Assembly: GCF_003387535.1 (NCBI RefSeq)
Contig: NZ_QUNR01000003.1
Span: 124,001 to 188,000 of the forward strand
Length of the DNA stretch: 64,000 nucleotides
From: Paraperlucidibaca baekdonensis
Lineage (GTDB): Bacteria > Pseudomonadota > Gammaproteobacteria > Pseudomonadales > Moraxellaceae
Direction of reading: 5' to 3'
In this document: positions 63,109 to 64,000 of the stretch, one piece after another
Position numbering within the stretch: position 1 is the stretch's first letter
How the letters are laid out: each line of letters opens with the position of its first letter
Made by a program: the position numbers and the translations under genes
The notes under the pieces: model-generated
What the model saw: the letters and a program-made list of their open reading frames with translations, nothing else
Told to the model about the DNA's origin: nothing
Databases searched by the model: none

Positions 63109-63962
63109 CCGATACCACCGCTCGCCTGTTAATTAATTGCCCCGATGCGCCAGGCATTGTCAGTGCCGTGTCGAGCTTTTTATTCGCGCATGGCGCCAAT
63201 ATCACTGACCTCGATCAGCACGCCACGGCGCCCACGGGCGGTACGTATTTTATGCGCCTTGAACTGCAAACGGCAGCCATACGCATTGACCGTGAGGCCT
63301 TAGAGGCAGCCTTTGAGGCCGAGGTAGCGAGTCGTTTTCAGATGAGCTGGCAGCTCACTTATGCCGTCGATCGCAAGCGCGTGGCGATCTTGGTGTCGAA
63401 ACACGATCACGCCATGATGGAGCTGCTCTGGCGTTGGTCGCGTGGCACGCTGCCCTGTGAGATTGTTGCGGTGATTAGCAATCATGCGGATTTGCGCGAG
63501 GCGGTCGAGGGCTTTGGCGTGGCCTTTCATCATGTGCCAATAAGCGCCGAGACCAAGGCATTGGCCGAGGCCACGTTGGAAGAAAAACTCAGTGGCGTGG
63601 ATTTGATTGTGTTGGCGCGCTACATGCAAATTCTCAGCGCCGACTTCACGGCGCGTTGGCCGCACCGGATTATCAATATTCATCACTCATTTTTGCCGGC
63701 ATTTGTCGGTGCTAATCCCTACCAGCAGGCCTATGACAAGGGCGTGAAATTGATCGGCGCCACGGCGCATTATGTAACGGCTGACCTCGATCAGGGTCCA
63801 ATCATTGAGCAAGATGTTGAGCGCGTGTCGCATCGCGATGAGGTCGACTCCTTGCGCGACATGGGGCAAGACGTGGAGCGGCAAGTGTTGGCGCGCGCGG
63901 TGCGCTGGCACTTGGAAGATCGCGTGCTGGTGCATGGCACAAAAACTATCGTGTTTGCTTAA
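63105..63962 (+). CDS. purU: Formyltetrahydrofolate deformylase
   Basis: PurU hydrolyses 10-formyl-THF to formate and THF, balancing one-carbon units and supplying formate for PurT. In 285 residues there is an N-terminal ACT domain (LLINCPDAPGIVSAVSSFLF near 7-26) and a GART-like formyl domain. The latter has VLARYMQILS near 166, the catalytic NIHHSFLPAFVGANPY near 189 with Asn and His, and YVTADLDQGPIIEQD near 223 with the essential Asp. Length matches the family. It overlaps the AraC gene by ATGA. Confidence 0.95.
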   Translation: MTDTTARLLINCPDAPGIVSAVSSFLFAHGANITDLDQHATAPTGGTYFMRLELQTAAIRIDREALEAAFEAEVASRFQMSWQLTYAVDRKRVAILVSKHDHAMMELLWRWSRGTLPCEIVAVISNHADLREAVEGFGVAFHHVPISAETKALAEATLEEKLSGVDLIVLARYMQILSADFTARWPHRIINIHHSFLPAFVGANPYQQAYDKGVKLIGATAHYVTADLDQGPIIEQDVERVSHRDEVDSLRDMGQDVERQVLARAVRWHLEDRVLVHGTKTIVFA

Positions 63963-63971
63963 GGGGCGCGC

Positions 63972-64000
63972 ATGTCACCGTTATCAACCCGGCTAGGCTT
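63972..64000 (+). CDS. Partial CDS cut by the right edge
   Basis: An ATG at 63972 follows AAGGGG at seven bases and opens a frame (MSPLSTRLG) still open at the window end. It begins 9 bp after purU. Too short to identify. Confidence 0.45.

Noticed and set aside
1-64000. CRISPR arrays, insertion sequences or prophage
   Set aside because: No regularly spaced repeats, transposase, integrase or structural phage genes were seen anywhere in the window.

Overview
The window is chromosomal DNA from a gammaproteobacterium, most like the Pseudomonadales or a neighbouring order. Indicators are the mutS-fdxA-GGA-rich sRNA group, the pncC-recA-recX-alaS-lysC-csrA series, a long two-ATP-cone NrdA, a three-gene pnt operon, a CpxR-type promoter and NhaB. 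I see no transposase, integrase, phage gene or CRISPR array. Genus and species cannot be fixed from the sequence alone.

Layout. 0-3.3 kb: start of an exported protein running off the left edge, then the pntAA-pntAB-pntB proton-translocating transhydrogenase operon with a strong terminator. 3.4-10.9 kb: a small exported protein, then a leftward group nrdA-nrdB-small membrane protein-paraoxonase-like propeller-tcdA. Its control region carries four NrdR-like boxes and two tandem DnaA boxes. 10.9-13.3 kb: an RstA/RstB-like two-component pair. 13.4-13.8 kb: a GacA-type upstream site, a promoter and an RsmZ/CsrB-type sRNA of about 147 nt with eight GGA motifs before its terminator, next to fdxA. 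13.8-21.6 kb, leftward: fdxA, mutS, then DUF488, succinate-semialdehyde dehydrogenase, thioesterase and two iron-type alcohol dehydrogenases. 21.7-28.3 kb, rightward: pncC, LexA box, recA, recX, alaS, lysC, csrA. The window therefore holds both CsrA and a probable RNA antagonist of it.

28.3-40.5 kb: acyltransferase, nhaB, a FemAB-like acyltransferase, Usp, SulP, a Fur-box-linked TonB receptor, fabH, cpxA-cpxR and a divergent Spy/CpxP-type gene across a perfect CpxR box, then tRNA-Ser(GCT) and tRNA-Arg(ACG) on the minus strand. In many relatives those two tRNAs directly follow csrA, so this block looks inverted or inserted. 40.7-47.1 kb: MscS channel, a DUF4394 lipoprotein with the glutathione-dependent formaldehyde pathway (adhC-fghA), and a 684-residue exported protein of unknown role with an odd 5' end. 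47.2-55.3 kb: LysR regulator divergent from a valine-catabolism operon (mmsA, acyl-CoA dehydrogenase, mmsB), a porin, a BCCT transporter, an SMR exporter and a small coiled-coil protein. 55.5-64 kb: a lipoprotein whose ribosome binding site can be sequestered, VOC and class II aldolase proteins, two AraC-type regulators, a PF10118 hydrolase, sterol desaturase, TSUP transporter, HIT protein and purU.

Most of the window is ordinary housekeeping and catabolic DNA. The most notable signals are regulatory: the RsmZ-like RNA and its upstream site, the multi-box nrdA control region, the perfect CpxR site, a terminator-like hairpin inside the 5' end of the propeller gene, the sequestered ribosome binding site at 55.5 kb, and the displaced csrA-tRNA neighbourhood.
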